Below are positions 1 through 9,910 of a DNA stretch of 64,000 nucleotides, piece after piece; the stretch's first letter is position 1; every line of letters begins with the position of its first letter. Below the pieces are notes generated by a model. It was not told the origin of the DNA. It ran no database searches and saw nothing but the letters and a program-made list of their open reading frames with translations. This DNA is from Blepharisma stoltei (lineage: Eukaryota; Ciliophora; Heterotrichea; Heterotrichida; Blepharismidae). The translations under genes were made by a program, and so were the position numbers. Where the stretch lies: NCBI GenBank assembly GCA_914767885.1, contig CAJZBQ010000064.1, forward strand, positions 372,001-436,000. The letters are read 5' to 3'.

Positions 1-456
1 GATGACTTAGAGCTGATATATCAAAAAACGAGAGGAAATTCACCAATTAATGAGGTCATTCTTGAAAATATAGGGATAGAGAAGGCTGGACATAGAATTA
101 GACTTATAATGGCCCTAGAAGAAAACTGCTATAGGAATCAAAAGCTTAATGATGATTACAGAGATAATAAAATGAATGAAGAAATTTGTATTTCAGTCCA
201 AGAGTGGTTGAATATAATTAAGCTTTCTTTTTTAGCAGAAAATTTCATAAAAGCTGGCTATGATGATATGGGATTCTTGATTAAACAAATGAGGTCTAAA
301 TATCAATTAGGACATAAAGAACTTGAAAATATCGGAGTCGATAAGTTTGGGTATAGATTGAGGATATTGGGGAAGCTTTATGAAGAATCTGATGTAATGC
401 AAGAGACTATAAGGTGTGATGAAAAGGTTTGCAAATCTCGCTGTGCTCTTATGTAA
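1..456 (+). CDS. SAM-domain protein, C-terminal part, with CaaX end
   Basis: The reading frame is open from base 1, so the N-terminus lies outside the window; the stop is TAA at 454-456. About 151 residues are visible. They contain the end of one SAM domain (ILENIGIEKAGHRIRLIMAL) and a second full SAM domain (VQEWLNIIKLSFLAENF, then GVDKFGYRLRILGKL). SAM domains mediate protein-protein oligomerisation and are often repeated in scaffold or signalling proteins. The last four residues are CALM, which fits a CaaX prenylation box; a terminal Met usually favours farnesylation, so the protein may be membrane-anchored. No in-frame TGA or intron is needed here. Pairing with ankyrin or kinase domains upstream cannot be judged. 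Confidence 0.75.
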   Translation, partial: DDLELIYQKTRGNSPINEVILENIGIEKAGHRIRLIMALEENCYRNQKLNDDYRDNKMNEEICISVQEWLNIIKLSFLAENFIKAGYDDMGFLIKQMRSKYQLGHKELENIGVDKFGYRLRILGKLYEESDVMQETIRCDEKVCKSRCALM

Positions 457-667
457 TTTAATGTCAAATATTTGTTATAGGCCAAAATTATTAGAAATTA
501 AAATGGTAGATTATTAGCTTTCCTGAACTTTTTCAATTGTTTTTTAAATCCGTTATTAGGATTCACGCCGGGCCTCATTCTTCTTACTCTGCTATTAGCA
601 TTATTAGTTTATAATAAAACTTAATATAGATTATTAGAGATTTATGCGAAAAGCAAAATTAACTTAT

Positions 668-1312
668 TTATATATGAGTTAGGGCTTTTAATGCTGTGTA
701 TTCGTTATATCCAAATTTTATGATCATATAAGCAATTATTATTGAGGGGCTTCGAGACAAGCCTGCTCTGCAATGAACTAACACATTTCCTCTAGCTTTA
801 TGGCTTTCATCAATAAAATCTAAAGCTCCCTTTAATTTTTCCAAAAGATTTTCAGAGCCATTATCTTTAATTTCTATAAAATAATATGTTATTAAAGGGA
901 GCCGTGCACATTCATTTTCATTTTCTAATAATTGAACAACAAAATTTATATTCTTTTCTCTAAGGAGTTTAATATTTTCTGCATCATGGATACTCCCAAG
1001 ATATAAATTTGGGGTTACCTCAGTTATATCAAGTTCAGTGCCAAAATAGGCTCCGCTGCTATTTCATTGAGTGCAATTTCGTTCATTTAGGCATTTTGTA
1101 TTTTCACACTTACTCTTAGTAATATTTAGAAGAGAAGCTTCAATAAGGGTTTTGGATTTTAAATAGTTTCTGAAAAGAGATTGTATTGAAATAATGACAT
1201 GATCTATAAAAATTTTATGTTGATAGCTCTCTGGTGTAAAGCGAGCTATATTATGAACTTCTGGAAAACGAGAATCATTTGAGATCTGATCACCACTGAC
1301 ATTTTTATCCAT
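668..1312 (-). CDS. Dual-specificity protein phosphatase
   Basis: Reading TGA (complement of 1064-1066) as Trp gives one 214-aa frame from ATG at 1312 to TAA at 668-670. Near residue 181 it has HCRAGLSRS, the HCx5R active-site loop of dual-specificity phosphatases, with nucleophilic Cys and phosphate-binding Arg. A likely general-acid Asp (IEIKDN) and the family's NLYLGS strand lie upstream. The first 60 or so residues are extra and not recognisable. The protein should hydrolyse phosphotyrosine and phosphoserine/threonine; the substrate is unknown. The C-terminus stops 34 residues after the catalytic Cys, short but usual for atypical members. No introns or IESs are seen. Without the UGA=Trp reading the gene would appear as an 82-aa fragment lacking its catalytic site. 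Confidence 0.85.
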
Positions 1313-1386
1313 TTTAACTTTTGCTTATTTTGGGTTTAGCATAATATGTAAATGCATGGTAATAAGATAAGAATTTTAAAAGAGCT

Positions 1387-3999
1387 TTAGTTAATAGGAT
1401 TAAAGCTTGAAAACCTATAGCTTGTAAGATAATTGCTCATTTTGCCATATAAGTTCGTTGTCAAAGCACTCTTAACGCACTTATTAAACTGTAAGTTTAT
1501 CGGATAAAATTGGACATATGATAAATAATTTATCAGGTTTTGATAATTAACCGAGTCCCACATTTCTTGAGCACAACTGATATATTCTCTCTTATCCGAG
1601 TTACAGTTTTTAATAGCATCACTTTTATGCCAATTCATTACTTGTTTAATTGCAAGTTGCAATGGCTCGTCTCCAGGGAATAGCGGGCAGACTCCTGACT
1701 TTGTTGCGTTTGAGGTGCAAAAGCAGTTTTCAGTTATATTGCTAGGAGAAAAAAAGTCATCATTTGTAGAATTACAGCACCCACCATTTCCATCGCAGCT
1801 TTCAGGAAACTCTGATTGTACCTGCACAGGTTCAGAGCAATAAAAAATACTATCCTCTTGATTTTCCATGCAAGTTCCAAATTCACAAAGTAAATTAACA
1901 TTATTTGAGCATTCGTTTACTTGTGAGTGAACTTCTAAGGAGCCAATAGGAACACACCTTTGAATATTTCCCATGCATAGCGAGCCATACTCACAGTTGA
2001 GTCACTTGTGCAGCGCTCTCCCATTCCTTTAACTCCCCTTTCTGTGAGTGAACAAAAAATTTTGTTCGCTCAAGGAGGGAGGCGAATTTGTTGTTTTTAA
2101 AAAATTTATATAGAGATTTTACAGTAAATTTTTTCAAAATTTAAATTTTAAGATTAATTTAATTTTTCAAATTTATGCTTTAAATGCAAATAGTTTTAGA
2201 ATTAGCTAGAGATCTCATTATACTAATAATCACTTATATATATCCAAAATATTTATTGTTCGCTAACGAAGAGAGAGTAAGTGGCTTACATTCATCGCTT
2301 GAACAGTAAAGTCCTGGGTCACATTCAGCACTTTTTTTACATTTAGAGCCTTTTCCTCCTCCTTGGCAGACACCATTTGCACATGCATAAGTAAAGCACT
2401 CGTTACTAAAAGTGCAATTTTGGCCAGGATATTTTATTATTGGTACGCATGTAGCATTTTGTAGTGAGACGAAATTGCAAACTGTATTTGAATCTGAGCA
2501 AGCTTTCACATAAAAATTCTGATTTCCATCATAAAATACGCACTGATTACTAGCAAATACTTGGCTTGCTGTCTTGCATTGGAAAGAAGGACAGAATGGG
2601 CCAGTATTTGAATATTGTAAATATTCAGGCATAAGCGTTTGAAGAACACACAAAGGAGTATTTTGGACTTGACTATAATACCCTACATTAAGGAAATAAT
2701 TCATAAACGTAGTAAAATTTTTATTGTCCCATCAATTTGATATGCACGCAGTATCAAATCTATCCACCGTATTGCACTTGTTTATTTCAGGACTCATTAT
2801 TCATTTTTGATATTGATTTAAATACTTTAAATATAGTGCATCGCCAGGAGACAAAGGGCAGTAAGAGATTCCGTTTGAATTTAAGCCACAAGAGCAATAC
2901 CCCTGTAAGCTGAAAGGTGGATTAAAAAAGGGATCTGAAGTTGACAAGCAATCACTATTTGACAAGCAAGAGACTGGAGTTGCGGATGCTGATAAAAGCG
3001 GAATTGTACACAAATATTGTTGTCCATTAGAAGCGCAGCTAATGCTGGAGCATAATGAGCTTTGGCCTCCATTACAAAGTCCAACATACTGATGAGGTGG
3101 AATCGAAAAATATGACAAACAGCTATAGAAGTTTCCTATGTTTGGCGCTGTAAGGCCGATAAATTCTGATCGGAATTTATCGGTAGGTTGCACCAAATCA
3201 ATGCCTTGGTCGGACCAAAAAGCGATTTGGTCCGACGAACTTGGAAAGCTCCTGGGAAAATGTCTGCGCTTTTAGCGCTATATAGAGGAAACCTCTATAC
3301 CTAGCTGACCGTACGTAGAATTGCATCCTGCCGTGTTTACACAATCGTAATCACTTCTGCACCCATAGCCACCTATTGGAATTTGCGCAATGCATACGTT
3401 ATTAGAAGAGCAAGCTAATCCTGGATTACACTGTAAATGGTATTGGCAATTTGAATTCAAAGATATAGAAATTTCCCTTAGATGGCACTGTTTGCCCTTG
3501 ATTTGCCCACTGAAAAAATTTTTTGGTTCGACCAAATCGCTTTGTGGTCCGACCAAGGCATTGATTTGGTGCAACCTACCGATAAATTCCGATCAGAATT
3601 TATCGGCCTTACAGCGCCAAACATAGGAAACTTCTATACCCCTAAGCATATGTTGTTGGTGCAGTTTGTGCAATATTGGCTGCAGTCTGCAAGTGTGTTA
3701 CACTTTTCACCAGGATTACTTCCAGAAAAATAAGGTGGAATTATACAGGTGTAATTGACAGGATATTGCATATCACAAACGTAGTCACTGTTGCACTTTT
3801 GTACGTAAAAACTCTCCGTAGACTCATTCTCATAAACGCAAGTGCCTGTTGTAAAGACCATATCATTAGGTTTGCAAAAGTATTTTGGGCATATAAGTGC
3901 TTCATTGCCTCGTGATTGGATATAATTATTTAATGTCATGGGAGATATATCTCTCGGAAATTGTATTTTTTCAACTTTCAAGCTATAGATGCTTGGCAT
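1387..3999 (-). CDS. Cys-rich secreted/surface protein split by three IESs
   Basis: The gene runs from ATG at 3997-3999 to TAA at 1387-1389. Removing IESs at 3464-3638, 3124-3299 and 2030-2279 and reading two TGA codons as Trp (near 2722 and 2800) gives about 672 residues rich in evenly spaced Cys (patterns such as CxxxxxCxxGLxCxxxxxC). This resembles Dickkopf-N-type or other small disulfide knots of ciliate surface proteins. The joins at the two 175-bp IESs are exactly in frame. After the MITE is removed the total coding length is one base short of a multiple of three: a -1 frameshift is needed near 1995, between GERCTSDS and NCEYGSLC. That is a sequencing error, a mutation or a real shift. 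No signal peptide follows the chosen ATG, so an upstream exon may be missing. Function unknown. Confidence 0.65.
2030..2279. mobile_element. MITE-type IES in the Cys-rich gene
   Basis: A TA-bounded insert of about 248 bp. It opens with TAACTCCCC, the CTGTGAGTGAACAAAA motif and its inverted partner TTTTGTTCGCTCAAGGAGG, and ends in a decayed TTGTTCGCTAACGAAGAGAG before TA. It is a shortened, mutated member of the window's main MITE family. It carries in-frame stops for the host gene. Confidence 0.8.
3124..3299 (-). mobile_element. 176-bp palindromic-ended IES, copy A
   Basis: Ends TATAGAAGTTTCC / GGAAACCTCTATA form 13-bp near-perfect inverted repeats. Removing it and leaving one TA joins the host frame as STYGQLGSCLSYF. 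It is homologous along its length to the copies at 3464-3638 and 18075-18250, and lies opposite to both on this strand. Internal hairpins include GGTCCGAC/GTCGGACC and CGATAAATTC/GAATTTATCG. Confidence 0.85.
3464..3638 (+). mobile_element. 175-bp IES, copy B of the same family
   Basis: Ends TATAGAAATTTCC / GGAAACTTCTATA. Removing 173 bp joins NNICLGVSLNSNC in frame, even though the flanking frames differ in the germline. The left third has diverged from copies A and C (it starts with GATGGCACTG instead of the TAGCGC block); the right two-thirds is nearly identical. Confidence 0.83.
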
Positions 4000-4009
4000 A
4001 ACCTTCAAA

Positions 4010-6089
4010 GACTATTCCTCTCTATGTAATAATATGTTTTAACTCCTTAATGAGTAAAAAACAGCAGCAAAAACTACTTTTTTGGAATTTTATAAAAATA
4101 TATTAAATATCGTTGATAGTCATCGTAAATAACCTTATTGAACTTTAGCAGCAGCTTGCTTTATAAATTATAAGCTCTATAAATTAAATTAATTTTTCTT
4201 TTTAGTTTTTGCTATTTTTTAATTTGAGAAAAATTACTATATTAATTTTAAAAAAATAGCCTTGAATGGATAAATTAATTTTGCTTTCTATCAAAATAAA
4301 GAGAGATTAAGAATTTATTTTAGTATAGTTTTAAAAAATAGAAGAAAAATTAAAGATAAAGTATATGATATCTTGAAAGTTTTGGTGAGGCTGAATAGAT
4401 AACATTTTCATTTTTAATAAAATCAATTTTAATTTTATATATCAAAGATAGCATGAACGCGAAAAAATCAAAGCTCTATATTTTCTTCACCCAAACGAGC
4501 GTAGGCGAAGAAAATACAAAGCCAAACCTTTAAAAGCATTTTTTATTATGGCTAAAAATGATCAAAAATATCTATACTTATATTATCATAAGAAATTTAA
4601 TCCTCAATTATAAATAGCGTTTAGTCATGGTATTCTAATTCACACACTTTGTTAAAAATAAAATTAGGAAGAAACTTATCAAAATTTTTATTTGATTAAG
4701 GTAAATACAATTTTACATTAGGCAGCTCTGTATTTTCTTTTATTTATTAAAAGGATATCTGTTGAAATGTTAATGTTGATGCATTTATTACCTTAAGAAA
4801 TTGATTATTTTCCTTATAAGCTATTTATAAAACCATTTTTAAGATATTGAAAACTTAAGCTTTAACTCATTTAGCTTTGATTTTAATTATTCATTAGTAA
4901 AAAATTACTTATTATTAAATAAAACAGGCTGTTCTATCTCAGATTTCATTTAATTTTGATATCATTATTTGTATTTATTAGAACGATGCTGTTAGCCTAA
5001 GCCTTTTAGGCTCCAATAAAAAATTATGCTGCAAAAATACAGCAAAAATGGTCTAATCTTGAAATAAGCGTATCATTTCTCATTGGCTTAAAGCAAATAT
5101 TTTATCTTGATTACTTGAGCTAAGATTTTAAATTATTGAATTATGAAATTAAACTCTTTGTAATAATGAAATCAGCTCAATTCCGAACAAAAATTATTTA
5201 AAATTTTCGAAATATAGTTGCTCGGTCATTTTGTGCAAGTAGCCTTATATTAAATCCATTTAATTGAAAACCATATTTTATAGCTCTAAAAGATTTGAAT
5301 CTGGTGACCTCTAATAGGAATTTTTACAGTCAATCGTTCGATCGAGGATGGGGGGAAGTTAGCAAATTCAGGTGGCTCCTGAAATAGGTGATATAAAATT
5401 CAAAGAAAAAATACAAAAAACCAGAATAATACTAATAAAAACATTGGCTTTGAAATTTATTCTATATTGATTAATTTTTCTTCTTACTCTCCCTATCCCA
5501 TTGTTTGATCAAGGATGGAGCTAAAAAAATTATTGGAAAAAAATTATATAAAAGCATATATTTATATATTTTAGTGTTTTAATTTATTTTTAATTATTTA
5601 GTAAAAGCATATTAACTCCTATCCAATTTTAGTACTAATTTAGTATATTTCTAAATATAATGCATACACAATTCAAAGGTTCAATTTACAGAGTAAATTT
5701 CACCAAGGGATTTAGGAAAAGATTACCTAAAGCTCTTTGTGCATAGTGCAACTTTCCAATTCTTATTTATTAATTTTACTGCAATAATTAGCATGGTACT
5801 TATGATAAGTATTTAAGGAATTTAAAAGTAGCCATACTAAATCTAGATAATAGCTTAAGAAAATTTAATCTTTTTAATACTTATTTTGAATTCTTAAAGT
5901 CTAATACTTTCAGATGGCAAAAAGAGATTGATTTAAAATACTTCAATCATTGCTTATATGCTATTGACCAATTAGCAAAACGGTATTATTAATATTGCTT
6001 GGTATCATTAGAAAAATTAAAACTTTATGGCTATTTATATTTCAATAAAGCCTTAATAACGACAACTAAGCTTAAAATGGTAAACAGAA
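4010..6089. other. AT-rich region without recognisable genes
   Basis: About 2 kb of very AT-rich sequence with dense stops in all frames. Around 5325-5515 there are worn traces of the MITE motifs (ATCGAGGATGGGGGGAAGTTA and TTACTCTCCC...GATCAAGGATGG), probably a decayed copy. Around 4470-4525 there is an imperfect inverted repeat (TATTTTCTTCACC / GGCGAAGAAAATA). No coding signal is seen. Confidence 0.5.
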
Positions 6090-7269
6090 ATGTCAAGGAA
6101 ATTTGATGAGCACATTTGTGGATGCTTTACTGAAATGTGTAGCTGCTTAATCGCATTTTGTATTCCTTTTGGCACTTGTGGACTCCAAGCATATGCTATT
6201 AATAAATCAATAGGTGAGGGGTATGTCATTCCATTCGTGATCCCAATTTTTGGATGATGCATTGGCTCTGCTATCAATCGTGAGCAAATTAGGAAAAAAT
6301 ACCATATAGAGAGCGATTTCTGTAAGGATTGCTTGTTTCATACATTCCTTAATCCATGTGAAATAAAATGGTGACGTATGACGGAGTTGAGCTCCGAGGT
6401 GTCTCACCCATTTTTGGCAAGGCAGGGCTCCACAAAATCCATTCGACCGAAGTATGACCGGGTTGGGGTCTAGTAGGGCATGGAGAAGGAGTCTCTTGTC
6501 CTCCATGGGTGAAGTTTTATTTCTCCTCGTAGGTTTGCCCAGCCCAGGCTGGGTTTTGTCCTACCACCTAGTCCTTCTCTGTCGGGACTAGCGGAGTGCT
6601 CAGATGCGGGCGAAGAACCCAGGTGGGCTAACCCTTGGGTTCGAGTGGTTCAGACCGGAAAACCAAGTAAGCAATGGGAAGAGGAATTTCCCGCTTGGAG
6701 CCGAGACGGGGCAAAGGCTAGTGTGCAAACGCTTATGGCCAGTTTAACAATTTAACTAACTTTAACTTAATCCATGTGAAGACGTAAAATAGTGATTTGG
6801 CTGAAATTGGCCTCCGGGGCACACTTTATGACCCGTCCTGATGAAGCAGAAAGCAGGGCCTCTGTCCCTTTGAAGCAGGCCTTTAGGTTTGTGGAAGCTT
6901 TGCGGAAGAGGGAAGTTTTGTTTCTCCCCCGAAGGTTTTCGTATTCTGCAAGTGGGCTAGACAGAATTTGCCCCCCACTAGTCTTCGTCCATCGGTTATC
7001 GGGGTACTCCACTAAGGTGGCTCTAACCTAGCGGCTGATCCTTAGCTAGGTGACTCTCGCCGGAAAATTCAAGAGGGTGGAATTTTGGTTCCCCTTACAC
7101 CATTTGCGCCCTGATGAATACGCAGAAGCGTAGGGCCACCTTTCCATGAGCCAAAGTAGTCCGGCTAGTGGGGGTCCTAGTTATAGCTGTATAAAATTTA
7201 ATCTTTAATCCATGTGCAGCTGCTCAAGAATATCGAGAAGCTGTTAAGGTGGAAGAAAGAAGGGTGTAA
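6090..7269 (+). CDS. PLAC8-family protein, split by two retroposons
   Basis: ATG at 6090 follows an in-frame TAA. The first part (6090-6360) plus the last part (7217-7269) give exactly 107 residues and TAA, with one TGA read as Trp in PIFGWCIGSA. The sequence has the PLAC8 hallmarks: a Cys-rich start (HICGCFTEMCSCL), PFGTCGLQAYA, a hydrophobic stretch, and the C-terminal CKDCLFHTFLNPCAAAQEYREA. PLAC8/Cornifelin proteins are small membrane-associated proteins tied to cell size control, metal handling or ion transport. The host sequence is cut inside the codons for NPCA by 856 bp holding two tandem GC-rich inserts flanked by three copies of TTAATCCATGTG. The gene works only if this block is removed with two of the three repeats. 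Confidence 0.85.
6361..6766 (+). mobile_element. GC-rich SINE-like retroposon in PLAC8, first copy
   Basis: About 406 bp of much higher GC than the surroundings, starting AAATAAAATGGTGACG and ending in an AT-rich tail. TTAATCCATGTG flanks it at 6349-6360 and 6767-6778, a 12-bp target-site duplication. It has no long protein frame. The shared AAAATGG start links it to the elements at 6779, 8040, 46393 and 62951. Confidence 0.75.
6779..7204 (+). mobile_element. GC-rich SINE-like retroposon in PLAC8, second copy
   Basis: About 426 bp, flanked by TTAATCCATGTG at 6767-6778 and 7205-7216. Its 3' half (GTGGCTCTAACCTAGCGGCTGATCC onward, ending in AGCTGTATAA) resembles 46180-46375, so it belongs to a dispersed family. 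It sits directly after the first copy at the same target. Confidence 0.75.
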
Positions 7270-7744
7270 TATGACTGAAAACTTAACTAAAACTGAGATT
7301 TATCGAGATTTCATTATAAATTAAGCTATTTATTGTAGACTATGAAAGCTAATTGTCTCAATATATTTTATAATCAATAAAATTCATTAGTTTTTAATAG
7401 AAATGCTATAATGTAATTAATTATTATTAGCTAAGACTTTATCTACAATTATTATTCCATCCGAAGCCTTTTTTATGCATTAACCCAAGCAAAATCCTAA
7501 CTCTCCCTTTTAAGAGAATAAGTAAAAACCTTACTCGCTCTTAAGGTAAATCTTTTTATTTTATTTGGATCGCTCTCTTTTCTTTGCCTATTTCAAGAAC
7601 TCTTTTTATATGATGACAAGTACAAAGGATCTAAAATCGCTTTAAATTCCTATTTGAAATTAATGCAAATACCTGCCAAATGCTTACACGCAAGAAGAAG
7701 TCTCACTCTAAAACTTTTATTTATTTCAGTATAGCCGATAATAC

Positions 7745-9048
7745 AGATTACGTCGATAAATGCACAGATAAGATATATTCACAATGCAACTTATGTCATT
7801 AGCCAATTCTATATGCTCAATAACGCTGAGAAACCCAACGAGAGAATAAGATGGCCAGATGAAATTGAAGAAATACTTCAAACTGTACCAAGGCTTATTG
7901 CATGCGCAAAAAATGAATTTGTATTGGGGAGCCCAAAATGCTTCATGTGCCTGCAGTGAAGACTAACTGTGTGAACAAAGCTGGATGCAATATTCAAGTA
8001 TTACCAAGCCCAAATCCTTCAAATAGATGATATCATATTTATAATTAAAATGGGGAAGTCCGAAAGAAGTACCTGGATAGCTGTTTTCCAATATGAGCTA
8101 ACCGAGTTGGCGAAAACTACTGAAGTTAACCCAGGGCAATCAGTGCCGTAAAATTCTTGGTCTCCCATAGCATACACTGGCTTTAGGCGAAGATAAGCTA
8201 AACGGTACGGGCAAACTTCTCGGTAGGGTTCCCAATCATTTTGATTATTCCTTGGTGTGGAAAGAGAAGCCATTGTGGCACAATATCCGGAGAAGGCCTC
8301 TATGACAGGTTTTATTCTCTTATGGGATTTTTTGTCCTGCATGTGATGGGCTCGGGCAGGCTGCAGTTTGATCCCTAGAGCAGCGAGTTGAGTTGACTCG
8401 TTCGAAATACGCTAAGACTCGAGTTTTAGGCGGTGCAAGCTGAAGGGGCCGACAGATTCAAATTTCATCCTTCGGGAAGCAACTTAAATTATCTTAATTA
8501 CTTAATTACATATCATATTACTCACTTCAACCAGGAGAAATCGAAAATGCTTTTATAGCAGTAATCTGCTATGCTCTTCAAGTGTCTGTCAAATTTCAAG
8601 TAGGAATTAATTTTTTGTGAAGTCACTGGCATCTGATGACCCAAATTTGCTAAATTCTTGTGGGCCTAATTTAATCTGCAAATCAGCATCAGATCTTTGT
8701 TTTAGCAAACCCTTACTCTATTAGCTTTCTACGCATACATTAACTAAATGCTAAAGGAATTGCTTATCCTCCTTTCTTCCCTGAAGATGCTCCATATTTC
8801 AAACTTATCTCGCTAGAAAAAAGGGCATGAGACCAGATTTTCATAAATGCCATTCTATGAGAAGATTTGCTAATCGCTGTAGAGAACAATACTGGGATAA
8901 AGAGGATTATAATGCACCGAACGATTATTATGAATATATATATAATTTCCCTGAAATCCAAGCTCTGAAGACTGTACACTTCAATTATTCCAAAGCGAAA
9001 ATCTCAGTAAGAGAAAAGATTATAAAAGTGATTTTACTTTTATGTTAG
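7745..9048 (+). pseudogene. Disrupted gene of unknown function, cut by a retroposon
   Basis: Coding-like stretches in more than one frame run along the plus strand. One frame reads from about 7750 to 8039 (including ISQFYMLNNAEKPNERIRWP and ACAKNEFVLGSPKCF, with TGA as Trp). After the retroposon at 8040-8509 another frame gives YSLQPGEIENAFIAVICYAL, and near 8760 GIAYPPFFPEDAPYFKLISL. The two sides of the retroposon are out of frame by one base even after clean removal, and TAA/TAG stops appear further on. I do not recognise the family. It may be a decayed gene or one with several unrecognised IESs. The 475 bases before it (7270-7744) show nothing. Confidence 0.35.
8040..8509 (+). mobile_element. 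GC-rich SINE-like retroposon
   Basis: About 470 bp, starting AATTAAAATGGGGAAG and ending in an AT-rich tail. A 10-bp duplication ATATCATATT lies at 8030-8039 and 8510-8519. It shares base composition and the AAAATGG start with the other elements here. It encodes no obvious protein. Confidence 0.65.
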
Positions 9049-9137
9049 AGATACCTTCAGCTTTACTAGTCTTTTACTATTAATTATTAATTTAACTTCA
9101 TAATCATCAATGCTATTATTCTTCATCATTGCTTAGA

Positions 9138-9632
9138 ATTTCCATCTTGCAAGATGGAAATCCATTTTGGCTCGGCGACAGCAAAAAAAATCCCAGAATT
9201 CGGCCGTGCAAAAAAAAATAAAACGGCCGGAAGCAGATGGTAATTCTCCGGGGTGGGGTGCAGGCTTGGGCTGACTGGGCTTCCCCTCGACCCACAGACA
9301 AGATACCGACGGCGCAACATCAATCAAGCACTTCTGGAGGAGCATTATGGTGCCTGCGAATGGCACAGGTGGTTCCAGAGGAAGACAATGGACGATCCTC
9401 TCATACCCTGAGCACCACCAGGGGTTAAGAGAGTCCTGCCGAAATTTTTGATCCAGCAGGGTCGGGTGAGTCTCCCCGACAGACTGAGGGACGTCACCAT
9501 TTTTGATGGCTCCGAAGAAAAAGGGCGCTAGGTGGCTTTAGTGCTTAGTGCCACATGAAGCACGAAGCTGAAGTCCGACTGGCTAGGGGCTGAAATAATC
9601 CCCGCTTAACCTCTCTAACTAATCTCTCTCTC
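9138..9632. mobile_element. GC-rich SINE-like retroposon
   Basis: About 495 bp between 15-bp duplications TCATCATTGCTTAGA at 9123-9137 and 9633-9647. It starts with a short hairpin (TTTCCATCTTGCAAGATGGAAA). Open frames within it on both strands are side effects of its GC content. No host gene is clear on either side; a short minus-strand frame ending LSNDEE would be restored by removal. Confidence 0.75.
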
Positions 9633-9910
9633 TCATCATTGCTTAGATTAAAAAAATTTTCAATAAAATCCATGCTCAGAAATATGGGCTTACTTATGAG
9701 CATATGTTTCTTACTTTCTCGCTCCAAAGTTCTACTTAGCGGTACCTACAGTAGACATGAAAAAAACCTATGAGGAACTATTTAATACTATTAGTTCACA
9801 ATATAATATTTTTTGAAGGTTTTTTTTATTATATGATAAATAATAAAAATCGACTGTAGGGCTTTTTACAGCATGGTTTAAAAAAATTGGGTATTTTCTT
9901 CAATTTATAA

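Noticed and set aside
6361-7204. tRNA or rRNA fragments in the GC-rich blocks
   Set aside because: I looked for cloverleaf structure and a clear B box; short TTCGA matches exist but no tRNA fold could be supported.
9545-9727. Minus-strand 60-codon frame
   Set aside because: It starts at TTG, and half of it is inside the retroposon; at most a short peptide ending LSNDEE would remain.
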